A stretch of 64,000 nt of DNA from Allobosea sp039673065 (lineage in GTDB: Bacteria; Pseudomonadota; Alphaproteobacteria; Rhizobiales; Beijerinckiaceae): the NCBI RefSeq assembly GCF_039673065.1, contig NZ_JBDJKW010000003.1:1-64000 (forward strand), given 5' to 3'. Shown piece after piece: positions 24,944 through 33,547 of the stretch; position 1 is the first letter of the stretch, and each line of letters starts with the position of its first letter. The translations under genes were made by a program, and so were the position numbers. Below the pieces are notes generated by a model that saw only the letters and a program-made list of their open reading frames with translations, made no database searches and was not told the origin of the DNA.

Positions 24944-26245
24944 ATGACCATTTCGAGACGTGACGTCCTCATCGGCGGCGCAGGCCTGGCGGCTGGCGCC
25001 ACCATGTCCATGCCGTCCATCGCGCAAGCGAATATCGAGAAGGGCGCGACGCTGCGTGTGCTGCGTCCGACCAAGTTCGTCGATCCCGACCAGGCGATCT
25101 TCGACGAGAACACCGCGGCCTTCACCAAGGCCACCGGCGTCAATGTCCGCGTCGACTATGCGAGCTGGGAGGATCTCCGGCCGCAGACCGCGGTGACCGC
25201 CAATACCGGCGCCGGCCCCGACGTCGTCGTCGGCTGGGCCGACGATCCCCACATCTTTTCCGACAAGCTGGTCGACCTGACGCCGATCGCCGAGGACCTC
25301 GGCAAGAAGTATGGCGGCTGGTACCCGATCGCCGAGAAGTACGGCAAGAAGGACAAGACCGACACCTGGATCTCGATCCCGATGGGCGGCTCCGGCGGCC
25401 CGGCGGTCTATCGCGAAACCTGGGTCAAGGAGGCGGGCTTCGACAAGTTCCCGACCGACCATGCCGGCTTCCTCGACCTCTGCCGCAAGCTCAAGGCCAA
25501 CGGCCACCCGGCCGGCTTCGCGCTCGGCAACGCCGTGGGTGACGGCAACGCCTTCTGCAACTGGCTCGTCTGGTCGCATGGCGGCTACATGGTCGACGAG
25601 AACAACAAGGTCGCGATCAACAGCAAGGAGACGATCGAGGCGCTGAAATACGCCAAGGCGCTCTACGAGACCTTCATCCCCGGCACGCTCTCCTGGCTCG
25701 ACGTCGCCAACAACAAGGCGCTGACCGCCGGCGAAATCGGCCTGACGCAGAACGGCGTCTCGCTCTACTTCTCGATCAAGAACTCCAAGGACGAGAAGAT
25801 CGCCGCGATCGGCAAGGACCTGAACCACGCGCCGATGCCGGTGGGTCCGGTCGGCCGGCCGACGGAAACCGCGCTGGTCATCAACGCGATGGTGTTCAAG
25901 CACACCAAGTTCCCGAACGCCGCCAAGGAATACCTCCGCTTCATGATGGAGAAGGAGCAGTACGACAAGTGGCTGACCGGCTGCTACGGCTACTGGACGC
26001 AGCCGCTCAAGGGCTATGCCCAGAGCAAGGTCTGGGAGGCCGATCCCAAGATCCTCGTCTATCGCGACACCTGGGAGCGCGCTCTGTGGAGCGGCTACAA
26101 GGGCGCGATCACCGAGGCGGCGGGCACCGTGAACGCCGAATACGTGATGGTGCAGATGGTCGCCTCCGTCTGCGCCGGCCAGTCGACGCCGGAACAGGCG
26201 GCGGCCGAGGCCGAACGCCGCGCCAAGCGCTACTACCGCACCTGA
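24944..26245 (+). CDS. Extracellular solute-binding protein of a CUT1-type ABC importer
   Basis: 433 residues with a probable Tat signal (TISRRDVLIGGAGLA, twin Arg at positions 5-6, hydrophobic to about 22, cleavage near AQA). The mature protein has the family-1 binding-protein pattern: VRVDYASWEDLRPQ near 70, GAGPDVVVGWADD near 88, and the C-terminal FPNAAKEYLRFMMEKEQYDKW segment near 325. It should capture a sugar or polyol derivative in the periplasm. The surrounding enzymes suggest a sugar acid, but the ligand cannot be read directly. GGAGGAG precedes the start. Confidence 0.92.
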   Translation: MTISRRDVLIGGAGLAAGATMSMPSIAQANIEKGATLRVLRPTKFVDPDQAIFDENTAAFTKATGVNVRVDYASWEDLRPQTAVTANTGAGPDVVVGWADDPHIFSDKLVDLTPIAEDLGKKYGGWYPIAEKYGKKDKTDTWISIPMGGSGGPAVYRETWVKEAGFDKFPTDHAGFLDLCRKLKANGHPAGFALGNAVGDGNAFCNWLVWSHGGYMVDENNKVAINSKETIEALKYAKALYETFIPGTLSWLDVANNKALTAGEIGLTQNGVSLYFSIKNSKDEKIAAIGKDLNHAPMPVGPVGRPTETALVINAMVFKHTKFPNAAKEYLRFMMEKEQYDKWLTGCYGYWTQPLKGYAQSKVWEADPKILVYRDTWERALWSGYKGAITEAAGTVNAEYVMVQMVASVCAGQSTPEQAAAEAERRAKRYYRT

Positions 26246-26257
26246 CCAGTCGCGACC

Positions 26258-26286
26258 GCGCCGCCGGAGCCGGGCTCCCGCGGCGC
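26258..26286 (+). repeat. Long stem-loop between binding-protein and permease genes
   Basis: Two 14-base arms (GCGCCGCCGGAGCC and its partner), with a single C-C mismatch, close on a one-base centre 13 bp after the binding-protein stop. No U-run follows. Such hairpins after binding-protein genes protect the upstream mRNA and lower permease expression relative to binding protein. Confidence 0.7.
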
Positions 26287-26310
26287 GCTGCCATCACGGG
26301 GTAATGCGCC

Positions 26311-27264
26311 ATGACGATAGCGGCGGAGACCCGGACCAATTACCAGCTCTCGCAGAGCTGGTTGGTCCGGCTGTTCGACTACAAGCCATTCCTGATCTTC
26401 ATCTGCCTTCTGCCGGCCCTCGGGCTTCTGTTCGTCTTCCTGAGCTATCCGCTCGGGCTCGGCATCTGGCTCGCCTTCACCGATACGCGCATCGGGCGCA
26501 GCGGCGTCTTCATCGGGCTGGAGAACTTCCGGTCCCTGCTGGACGATCCGGTGTTCCTGATCTCGGTGTGGAACACCTTGCTCTACACCACGGTCGCGAC
26601 CATCGGTAAGTTCGCGCTCGGCCTCTGGCTGGCGCTGCTGCTCAACAACCACCTGCCGTTCAAGTCGCTGCTGCGCGCCCTGATCCTGGTGCCGTGGATC
26701 GTCCCGACCGTGCTGTCGGCGATCGCCTTCTGGTGGATCTACGATCCCCAGTTCTCGATCATCTCCTATGTGCTGGTCGACGTGCTCGGCTGGCGCGACA
26801 CCTATATCGACTTCCTGGGCTCGCCCTGGCCGGCGCGCTGGTCGCTGATGGCGGCGAATATCTGGCGTGGCATTCCCTTCGTGGCGATCTCGCTGCTGGC
26901 GGGCCTGCAGACGATCTCGCCGGCGCTCTACGAGGCGGCGATGCTCGACGGCGCCAATGCCTGGCAGCGCTTCCGCCATGTCACGCTGCCCATGCTGATG
27001 CCGATCCTGGCGATCGTGCTGACCTTCTCGGTGCTGTTTACCTTCACCGACTTCCAGCTGGTCTACGCGATCACCCGCGGCGGCCCGGTCAACTCGACCC
27101 ATCTGATGGCGACGCTGGCCTTCCAGCGCGGCATCCCGGGCGGGCAGCTCGGCGAGGGCGCGGCGATCGCCGTCGCGATGATTCCCTTCCTCGTGCTGGC
27201 CACGCTGTTCAGCTACTTCGCACTCGCCCGGCGCAAATGGCAGCAGGGAGAAGACAATGACTGA
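26311..27264 (+). CDS. CUT1 sugar ABC transporter permease, MalF/UgpA type
   Basis: 317 residues with six predicted membrane helices, the first at about residues 25-50 (FLIFICLLPALGLLFVFLSY). The EAA coupling motif is in EAAMLDGANAWQRFRHVTLPML near residue 210. Together with the following gene it forms the channel of the importer. It starts 65 bp after the binding-protein gene, across a strong hairpin, and its end overlaps the next permease by 8 bp. Confidence 0.94.
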   Translation: MTIAAETRTNYQLSQSWLVRLFDYKPFLIFICLLPALGLLFVFLSYPLGLGIWLAFTDTRIGRSGVFIGLENFRSLLDDPVFLISVWNTLLYTTVATIGKFALGLWLALLLNNHLPFKSLLRALILVPWIVPTVLSAIAFWWIYDPQFSIISYVLVDVLGWRDTYIDFLGSPWPARWSLMAANIWRGIPFVAISLLAGLQTISPALYEAAMLDGANAWQRFRHVTLPMLMPILAIVLTFSVLFTFTDFQLVYAITRGGPVNSTHLMATLAFQRGIPGGQLGEGAAIAVAMIPFLVLATLFSYFALARRKWQQGEDND

Positions 27265-28162
27265 TCACGCTGCCACCGAAACCCGTGCACCGCTGACGGA
27301 GAAGGAGAATACGGGGGTGATCGACTGGTCCTCGGGACCGCGTCGCTTCATCACCGTCTACCTGCCGCTGTCGATCTTCGTGATCGTCCTGCTCTTCCCG
27401 TTCTACTGGATGGCGATCACCGCCATCAAACCGAACTCGGAGCTCTACGACTACAAGACCTACAACCCGTTCTGGGTGCAGTCGCCGACGCTGGAGAACA
27501 TCAACCGGCTGCTCTTCCAGACGGACTATCCGCGCTGGCTCCTGACCACGATGACGGTCTCCGTCGCCGCGACCTTCCTGTCGCTCTTCGCCAGCGTCTT
27601 CGCCGCCTATGCGATCCAGCGCCTGAAGTTCAATGGCTCGCAATATGTCGGCCTGGCGATCTACCTCGCCTATCTGGTCCCGCCCTCGATCCTGTTCATC
27701 CCGCTGGCGACGCTGATCTTCCAGTTCGGGCTGTTCGACTCGCCGATGGCGCTGATCCTCACCTACCCGACCTTCCTGATCCCGTTCTGCACCTGGCTCC
27801 TGATCGGCTACTTCAAGTCGATCCCCTACGAGCTGGAGGAATGCGCCATGATCGACGGCGCGACCAGGCTGCAGACGCTCTGGAAGATCACCCTGCCGCT
27901 CGCCATGCCGGGCCTGATCTCGGCCGGCATCTTCGCCTTCACCCTGTCCTGGAACGAGTTCATCTATGCGCTCGCCTTCATCCAGTCGGCGGAGAAGAAG
28001 ACGGTGCCGGTCGCGGTTCTGACCCAGCTCGTCGAGGGCGACGTCTACCACTGGGGCTCGCTGATGGCGGGAGCGCTACTCGGCTCCATCCCGGTGGCCC
28101 TGCTCTACTCCTTCTTCGTCGACTATTACGTTGCGTCCCTCACCGGGGCGGTGAAGGAATGA
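27257..28162 (+). CDS. CUT1 sugar ABC transporter permease, MalG/UgpE type
   Basis: 301 residues with six membrane helices, the first at about 31-50 (YLPLSIFVIVLLFPFYWMA). The EAA-like coupling motif is ECAMIDGATRLQTLWKITLP near residue 195. It starts inside the 3' end of the first permease gene, so the two are translationally coupled. The protein completes the importer (ATPase, binding protein, two permeases). The next gene, an LtnD-like dehydrogenase, begins 52 bp downstream and is probably on the same transcript. Confidence 0.94.
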   Translation: MTDHAATETRAPLTEKENTGVIDWSSGPRRFITVYLPLSIFVIVLLFPFYWMAITAIKPNSELYDYKTYNPFWVQSPTLENINRLLFQTDYPRWLLTTMTVSVAATFLSLFASVFAAYAIQRLKFNGSQYVGLAIYLAYLVPPSILFIPLATLIFQFGLFDSPMALILTYPTFLIPFCTWLLIGYFKSIPYELEECAMIDGATRLQTLWKITLPLAMPGLISAGIFAFTLSWNEFIYALAFIQSAEKKTVPVAVLTQLVEGDVYHWGSLMAGALLGSIPVALLYSFFVDYYVASLTGAVKE

Positions 28163-28214
28163 ACGACCGCGGGCGGCATGCGCCGCCCGCATCTCACCTC
28201 AGGATCTGCAGACC

Positions 28215-29105
28215 GTGACCACCATTGCCTTCGTCGGCCTCGGCGCCATGGGCGCTCCCATGGCCGAGAATCTCGTCAAGCGTCAGTTCCGCGTCGTCGG
28301 CTTCGACATGCGCAAGGAGGCCAGGGAGGCGCTCGTCGCCGCCGGCGGCCACGAGGCCGACAGCGCCGCCGCGGCGGCCAAGGGCGCCGACACCCTCGTC
28401 CTGATGGTCGTCAACGCCGCCCAGGCCCGTGCCGTGCTGTTCGAGGGCGGCGCGCTCGAAGCGCTGGCGCCCGGCGCCTGCGTCGTGCTGATGGCGACCT
28501 GCTCGCCAGGCGACGTCGAGGCGATCGCCGCCGAGGTCGAGCGCAGCGGCCGCAGCTTCGTCGACGCGCCGGTCTCCGGCGGCGTCGCCGGCGCCCGCGG
28601 CGGCACCCTCACCATCATGGTCGGCGCCACCGCCGAGACCCTCGCCCGCGCCAGGCCGGTGCTCGACGCGCTCGGCGACAAGGTCTTCCATGTCGGCGGG
28701 AAGCCCGGCCAGGGCGCGACGGTGAAGACCGTCAACCAGCTGCTCTGCGGCGTCCATATCGCGGTGGCCGCCGAGGCGCTGTCGCTGGCCCAGAAGGCCG
28801 GCATCGACGGCGCAACCCTGTTCGAGATCATGGGCGGCTCGGCCGCCTCCTCCTGGATGCTGAAGGATCGCGGCCAGCGCATGCTCGCCGAGGACCCGCC
28901 TGTGTCCAGCGCCGTCGACATCTTCGTCAAGGATCTCGGCATCGTGCTCGATGCCGGGCGTGCCGCCAAGGCGGCGCTGCCGCTGGCCGCCGCGGCGCAC
29001 CAGATGTTCCTCGCCGCCTCCGGCCTCGGCCATGGCGGGCGCGACGATTCCCATGTGGTGCGGGCCTACCGCGCCCTCAATCCGCGCGCCGACAACGATG
29101 CCTGA
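28215..29105 (+). CDS. Beta-hydroxyacid dehydrogenase, L-threonate dehydrogenase (LtnD)-like
   Basis: 296 residues from a GTG start. The NAD(P) motif is GLGAMG at 8-13, the substrate loop is DAPVSGGVAGARGG near 116, and the catalytic Lys171 lies in GATVKTVNQLL. The stretch GVHIAVAAEALSLAQKAGI and the later SSAVDIFVKDLGIVLD follow E. coli LtnD (YgbJ) more closely than GarR or 3-hydroxyisobutyrate dehydrogenase (comparison from memory). LtnD oxidises L-threonate at C2. Its place directly after the importer, in an island that also holds DenD-like genes, fits four-carbon acid-sugar use. It is convergent with the LacI gene. Confidence 0.86.
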   Translation: MTTIAFVGLGAMGAPMAENLVKRQFRVVGFDMRKEAREALVAAGGHEADSAAAAAKGADTLVLMVVNAAQARAVLFEGGALEALAPGACVVLMATCSPGDVEAIAAEVERSGRSFVDAPVSGGVAGARGGTLTIMVGATAETLARARPVLDALGDKVFHVGGKPGQGATVKTVNQLLCGVHIAVAAEALSLAQKAGIDGATLFEIMGGSAASSWMLKDRGQRMLAEDPPVSSAVDIFVKDLGIVLDAGRAAKAALPLAAAAHQMFLAASGLGHGGRDDSHVVRAYRALNPRADNDA

Positions 29106-29160
29106 TCCGGCCGCGGCGCAGCCCGCGCCCGGCCGTGACGCAAGGCGCCGCCGCCCCTCC

Positions 29161-30240
29161 TCAGCGGGGCGGCGCCGTCGTGCCGCGTACGACCAGCTCG
29201 GGCATCAGCACGATGCGCTGCGTCGGCGCGGCGGGATCGACGATCCGGCGCAGCAGCAGCTCGGCCGATTTCGCGCCCATGTCATGCTGGAAGTTCTTGA
29301 CCGTGGTCAGCGCCGGATACCATTGCGCCGCCTCGCGGACATTGTCGCAGCCGACCAGCGAGAAATCCGTGCCGGCCTCCAGCCCGCGATGGCGCAGGCC
29401 GAGCATGGCGCCGAAGGCGATCAGGTCGTTGAAGCAGACGGCCGCCGTCGGCGGGTCCGGCAGGTCGAGCACCGCATGCAGGCCGACCAGCCCGTTCTCG
29501 CGGGTGCCGCTGGCGGCGTGGATCAGCGCCGGATCGAGCGGCAAGCCGTATTTGGCCAGGATCTCGCTGTAGCCGCGATGGCGGTTGAGCCCGGTCGAGA
29601 CCCGCTGGTTGTCGCCGAGGAAGGCGATGCGGCGATGGCCGAGGCCGATCAGGTGCTCCATCGCCAGATGGGTGCCATGGCGGTCGTCCGAGCCGACGAA
29701 GTCGAGGCCGATCCCGTCGATCTCGCGCGAGAGCTGGAGCAGCGGCACCCGCTCCGCCATCAGCTGCTCCAGCGTGTCGGCGGTGCTGCCGCCGGCCAGG
29801 CAGACGATCATCCCGTCGGGCCGGTATTCCTTCAGCGTGGCGAGCACCCGGTCCTGCCGGTCGAGATCCTCGCCATAGGTGCCGAGCAGGATCGAATGCC
29901 CGTGCGCCGTCGCCGTCTCCTCGATCGCCGCGAGCAGCTCGGCGAAATAGGGGTTGGTGATGTCGTGGAAGCAGACGCCGATGATGTGGGTGCGGTCGGT
30001 GCGCAGCGCCGCGGCGCTGCGGTTGTAGCTGTAGCCCATCTCGCGGGCGATCTGCTGGACGCGCTGCTTCGTCGCCTCGGCGACGAGCGGGCTGTCGCGC
30101 AGCGCCAGCGAGACGGTGGCGGTCGAGACCGAGAGCCGGTCGGCGATGATCTGCAGCGTGACGCGGCCGCGATGGCCGTGGCGCGATCCGCCGGACGCCG
30201 CCCGCGATGACGCGATCGGAGCCGGTTCATCATCTGCCAT
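29161..30240 (-). CDS. LacI-family transcriptional regulator
   Basis: 359 residues. After a basic 25-residue leader comes the LacI helix-turn-helix at about residues 27-80 (VTLQIIADRLSVSTATVSLAL, hinge helix near NRSAAALRT). A periplasmic-binding-protein-like effector domain follows at about 85-350 (IIGVCFHDITNPYFAELLAA near 85, CFNDLIAFGAMLGLRHRGL near 262). It is divergent from the second beta-hydroxyacid dehydrogenase and convergent with the first, and is the only LacI member in the window. It is therefore the best candidate to bind the TTTGAAACGATTGAA sites. The effector is probably an intermediate of the pathway. Confidence 0.93.
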   Translation of the reverse strand: MADDEPAPIASSRAASGGSRHGHRGRVTLQIIADRLSVSTATVSLALRDSPLVAEATKQRVQQIAREMGYSYNRSAAALRTDRTHIIGVCFHDITNPYFAELLAAIEETATAHGHSILLGTYGEDLDRQDRVLATLKEYRPDGMIVCLAGGSTADTLEQLMAERVPLLQLSREIDGIGLDFVGSDDRHGTHLAMEHLIGLGHRRIAFLGDNQRVSTGLNRHRGYSEILAKYGLPLDPALIHAASGTRENGLVGLHAVLDLPDPPTAAVCFNDLIAFGAMLGLRHRGLEAGTDFSLVGCDNVREAAQWYPALTTVKNFQHDMGAKSAELLLRRIVDPAAPTQRIVLMPELVVRGTTAPPR

Positions 30241-30346
30241 CAGGCGTTTCTCCTCGGGCGGGGAGACCGCGGATCGCGAGCGCTGCCCGGCGATGCCCCT
30301 TCACCACCTCGTTTCCTCAATCTCACAGTTAACGGAGAAACAGAAG

Positions 30347-31261
30347 ATGACCACTGCTAAAGAATCGATCGGCTTCATCGGCGTCGGCTTCATGGGCCAG
30401 GGCATGGCCTCCTGCATCGTGGGCAAGGGCTATCCCCTCACCGTCATGGCCCACCGCAACCGCGCGCCCGTCGAGGCGCTGAAGGCCGCCGGCGCCCAGG
30501 AAGCGGCGACGCCGAGGGAGCTCGCCGGTAAGGCCTCGATCATCTTCCTCTGCGTCACCGGCTCCCCGCAGGTCGAGGCGGTGATCAACGGTCCCGACGG
30601 CATCGCCGCCGGCGCCAAGCCCGGCACCATCATCGTCGACTGCTCGACCTCGGACCCGGTCCACACCGTGCGCATCGCGGGCGAGCTCGCCGCCAAGGGC
30701 ATCCATCTCTGCGACGCGCCGCTCGGCGGCACCCCGGCCCAGGCCGTGCTCGGCCAGCTCTCGACCATGATCGGCGCCTCCGACGAGGTCTTCGCCCGCA
30801 TCAAGCCGGTCTGCGAGACCTGGGCGCAGAAGGTGGTGCATCTCGGCCCGGTCGGCGACGGCCACAAGATGAAGCTCCTGAACAACTTCCTCTCGCTCGG
30901 CTATGCGGCGCTCTATGCCGAGGCGCTGACGCTCGGCGAGAAGATCGGCATCTCGCCGAAGACCTTCGACAGCGTCATCGGCGGCAGCCGCATGGATTGC
31001 GGCTTCTACCAGACCTTTATGAAGTATGTGCTGGAGCGCGACCGCGACGCCCACAAGTTCACCCTCGCCAACGCGCTCAAGGACGTGCGCTATCTGGAGA
31101 GCGTCGCCAACGCGGCCGGCGTGCCGAACCCGGTCGGCGGCACGGTGAAGAACGTCTTCGCCACCGCCGTCGCCGCCGGCAAGGGCGAGGAGTTCGTGCC
31201 GATGCTGTCCGATTTCGTCGCCGCGCAGTCGGGCGTCTCGCTCGCCGGCAAGAAGGGCTGA
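30347..31261 (+). CDS. Beta-hydroxyacid dehydrogenase, 3-hydroxyisobutyrate dehydrogenase-like (second copy)
   Basis: 304 residues. The NAD(P) motif is GVGFMG near residue 12, the substrate loop is CDAPLGGTPAQAVLGQL near 124, and the catalytic lysine is in GHKMKLLNNFLSLG near 176 (the KxxNN form, unlike KxxNQ in the 28215 protein). It belongs to the family of tartronate semialdehyde, 3-hydroxyisobutyrate and threonate dehydrogenases, and which substrate it uses is not clear. ATG 30347 follows CGGAGAAACAG. It is divergent from the LacI regulator gene with 106 bp between. Confidence 0.87.
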   Translation: MTTAKESIGFIGVGFMGQGMASCIVGKGYPLTVMAHRNRAPVEALKAAGAQEAATPRELAGKASIIFLCVTGSPQVEAVINGPDGIAAGAKPGTIIVDCSTSDPVHTVRIAGELAAKGIHLCDAPLGGTPAQAVLGQLSTMIGASDEVFARIKPVCETWAQKVVHLGPVGDGHKMKLLNNFLSLGYAALYAEALTLGEKIGISPKTFDSVIGGSRMDCGFYQTFMKYVLERDRDAHKFTLANALKDVRYLESVANAAGVPNPVGGTVKNVFATAVAAGKGEEFVPMLSDFVAAQSGVSLAGKKG

Positions 31262-31349
31262 GTCCTTCGAACGCGGAACCGGGCCGCGCGCTGCGTTGTC
31301 CGGTTCCGGCTTCTACCGGGGCGGCCCGGCGCCGCTGTCCTGCGCCGGC

Positions 31350-32267
31350 TCAGGGCTTGCGGCTGGCACCTTCCGGCAGCGCCCGCACCCGCTCGCGATA
31401 GAGCAGGTAGAGCCCGGACGCGATGACGATGCCGGCACCGGCGAAGGTATAGGCGTCCGGCACGTCGCCGAAGACCAGCCAGCCCAGCGCCGCCATCCAG
31501 ATGATCTGCGAATAGATGAAGGGCGCCAGCACGGTCGCCGGGGCGCGCTGATGCGCCAGGATCAGCAGCCAGTGGCCGATCGCCCCGAAGGCGCCGACCG
31601 CCACGAGCAGCACCCAGCTCAGCGTGTCCTGCGGCCAGGTCCAGACGAAGGGCAGCGCCGGCAGCAGCAGCACCATCCCGACCATGCCGGAATAGAACAT
31701 CGTGGTCTCGGGCGGGTCGCTCGCCGCCAGCATGCGGGTGGTGATGCTGTAGAAGGCGTAGCAGAAGCAGCCCGCCACGCAGAACAGCGCCGCCGGATGC
31801 AAACCGCCGAGGCCGGGGCGCGTCACCACCAGCACGCCGATGAAGCCGACGCCGATCGCCACCAGCCGGCGCGGCCCGGCCCATTCGCCGAGCATCGGCC
31901 CGGAGAGCAGCGCCACCAGCAGCGGCCCGGCGAACATGATCGAGACCGTCTCGACCAGTTGCAGATACTGCAGCGCCAGGAAATTCAGCACTGTCGAGCC
32001 GAGCAGCAGCAGCGAGCGGAAGCCCTGCAGCCAGGGCCGGCGCGTGCGGGTGATGCCCGGCCGGCTCCACGGGTTCAGCATGAGCGAGACCAGCATCACG
32101 CTGACCACATAGCGCGCCAGCGCGACCTGCATCGGGTTGAGCGAGCCGCCCAGCCATTTGGCCGAGCTGTCGAGCAGGGAGAAGAACAGGACGGCGGCGG
32201 CGATCAGCGCGATGGCGGCCAGCCGGTTGCGACGCTCGTCTGGAGGCGGGGCGGGAGCGGCTGACAC
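31350..32267 (-). CDS. EamA/DMT-family transporter
   Basis: 305 residues from a GTG start, with about ten membrane helices arranged as two EamA repeats (about residues 12-140 and 155-290). Family features include LDSSAKWLGGSLNPMQVALARY near residue 28 and FIGVLVVTRPGLGG near 138. Members export or exchange amino acids, nucleobases or other metabolites. It lies downstream of the MarR gene on the same strand (125 bp), across a 14-bp palindrome, so MarR control is plausible. A second EamA protein at 61484 has a similar C-terminal ending pattern. Confidence 0.9.
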   Translation of the reverse strand: MSAAPAPPPDERRNRLAAIALIAAAVLFFSLLDSSAKWLGGSLNPMQVALARYVVSVMLVSLMLNPWSRPGITRTRRPWLQGFRSLLLLGSTVLNFLALQYLQLVETVSIMFAGPLLVALLSGPMLGEWAGPRRLVAIGVGFIGVLVVTRPGLGGLHPAALFCVAGCFCYAFYSITTRMLAASDPPETTMFYSGMVGMVLLLPALPFVWTWPQDTLSWVLLVAVGAFGAIGHWLLILAHQRAPATVLAPFIYSQIIWMAALGWLVFGDVPDAYTFAGAGIVIASGLYLLYRERVRALPEGASRKP

Positions 32268-32317
32268 CAGGACGGACTCGTCGGGCCTTTTTTGAGGAAC
32301 GCCCGACCATCAATGAA

Positions 32318-32331
32318 CCGATTTAAATCGG
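32318..32331. promoter_or_regulatory. Perfect 14-bp palindrome CCGATTTAAATCGG
   Basis: A symmetric AT-centred operator-like site, 51 bp upstream of the EamA transporter start and 62 bp past the end of the MarR gene. MarR proteins bind such dyads. The link to this MarR is inferred. Confidence 0.45.
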
Positions 32332-32392
32332 CCCGCCAGCGTGCCTGCGCATGCCGATCATGCCCAGTGCGGGCACGCGCCGCCGGGGCCGC

Positions 32393-32866
32393 TCAGGCTG
32401 CGTCCTCGGCCTCGTCCTCGATGTCGTCGACATCGGCGCCGACCGCCGAGAGCCCCTTGGCCGCCTTGCGCAGCAGCTTGCGCAATTGCTTGCGCTCCTT
32501 GCCGTCGAGCCGCTCGAGCAGCTCCTCCTCGACCTGGGTCCAGACCGCGTCGAGCGCGGCCGCGGTCTTCTGGCCGTTCTCGGTGAGCGCGACCTGGACG
32601 AGGCGCCCGTCGCGGCCGCCGCCCTCGCGCGTCACCAGGCCCTGGAGCGAGAGCCGGCCGATGGTCTTGGAGACGGTCGGCGGCTTGACGCGCAGCAGCG
32701 TCGCCAGCTCGCCCATGGTCATCGGCGCCGGCTGGAGCGCCTTCAGCGCCTGCTCCTGGCCGGGAAACAGGCCGAGCGCGTTCAGCCGCTCGCCCATCCG
32801 CGCCCGGTGCAACCTCGCCGTGACCATCAGGGCCCGGCCCACACTTTTCTCGAGTGACTTGGTCAT
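32393..32866 (-). CDS. MarR-family transcriptional regulator
   Basis: 157 residues. The winged helix core is at about residues 30-110: LFPGQEQALKALQ, then MTMGELATLLRVKPPTVSKTI (recognition helix near 65), then the wing GLVTREGGGRDGRLVQVALTENG. The C-terminus is acidic (VDDIEDEAEDAA). MarR dimers repress efflux or catabolic genes and are released by small aromatic or acidic ligands. It is on the same strand as, and 92 bp downstream of, the flavodoxin-fold oxidoreductase, and upstream of the EamA transporter. AGGGG precedes the ATG. Confidence 0.9.
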   Translation of the reverse strand: MTKSLEKSVGRALMVTARLHRARMGERLNALGLFPGQEQALKALQPAPMTMGELATLLRVKPPTVSKTIGRLSLQGLVTREGGGRDGRLVQVALTENGQKTAAALDAVWTQVEEELLERLDGKERKQLRKLLRKAAKGLSAVGADVDDIEDEAEDAA

Positions 32867-32958
32867 GAGCCGGCCCCTGGAAACGATTGCCGAAGCGGTT
32901 CGCCGGCTGTGCAATCGCGGGTTTTGATGACGGGCTGATGACAGCCGCGTCACGATCG

Positions 32959-33540
32959 CTAGACACGCGCCATTTTCGCCTCGACCCGGGCGAGAAAGGC
33001 GGCACGGCTCTCGGGCGTCGCCCGGTTCATGTCGTAATGGGCGAGATAGCTCATCCGCGCGGTGGGGTGGCAGAGCACGCGCAGGCCGCGCGTCACCAGC
33101 TTGCGGGGCGGATCGCCCATCAGCATGGTGCGCAGCCGCGAGCCGCCATAGCTGGTCACGGCGATGAGCCGGCGAACATGCCAGAGATTGGGGCGCACCC
33201 CGCCCTGGTCCATGGTGAAGGAGACGCCGGGCAGGAACACCCGGTCGAAATAGCCCTTCATGATCGCCGGGAACCCGTAGTTCCAGACCGGGAAGCTCAG
33301 CACCAGCGCCTCGGCCCGCTGCAAGCGCGCGACATGGTCGGCGACCGGCAGGCGGTTGGCCTGCGGGTCGTGATAGGCGACGCGCTCCTCGCGCGTCAGC
33401 ACCGGCTGGAAGCCCTCGCCGTAGAGGTCGCAATCATCGACCGCGTGGCCGGCGCGCGCCAGGCTGTCGCGGATCGCACCGCGCAGCGCCGCGCCATAGC
33501 TCTCCGGATCGGGATGCGCGCTGAGGAGGAGAACCTGCAT
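32959..33540 (-). CDS. Flavodoxin-fold NAD(P)H-dependent oxidoreductase (quinone reductase-like)
   Basis: 193 residues. The N-terminal VLLLSAHPDPESYGAALRGA and central LVLSFPVWNYGFPAIMKGYFDRVFLPGVSF segments are the FMN/FAD-binding signature of the NQO1/MdaB/KefF family. These soluble enzymes reduce quinones or azo compounds by two electrons. The start is 7 bp from the stop of the FAD-linked oxidase gene upstream, so it is the third gene of a minus-strand operon beginning with the amidohydrolase. It could return electrons or protect against a reactive product of that pathway (inference). Confidence 0.88.
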   Translation of the reverse strand: MQVLLLSAHPDPESYGAALRGAIRDSLARAGHAVDDCDLYGEGFQPVLTREERVAYHDPQANRLPVADHVARLQRAEALVLSFPVWNYGFPAIMKGYFDRVFLPGVSFTMDQGGVRPNLWHVRRLIAVTSYGGSRLRTMLMGDPPRKLVTRGLRVLCHPTARMSYLAHYDMNRATPESRAAFLARVEAKMARV

Positions 33541-33547
33541 CGCCGCC

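Noticed and set aside
29143..29175. GC-rich inverted repeat over the LacI stop codon as a terminator
   Set aside because: The stem has a bulge, lies partly inside coding sequence and lacks a T-run on either strand, so function is doubtful.
31275..31307. GGAACCGG...CCGGTTCC inverted repeat after the second beta-hydroxyacid dehydrogenase as a terminator
   Set aside because: The 17-base loop and the missing T-run make it a poor terminator. It may simply be a chance dyad.
32881..32888. AAACGATT upstream of the MarR gene as a fourth member of the LacI-type sites
   Set aside because: Only the 8-base core matches (GGAAACGATTGCC), without the flanking TTTG...GAA, and the genes downstream have no clear link to the sugar-acid island. 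It is left as a weak resemblance.
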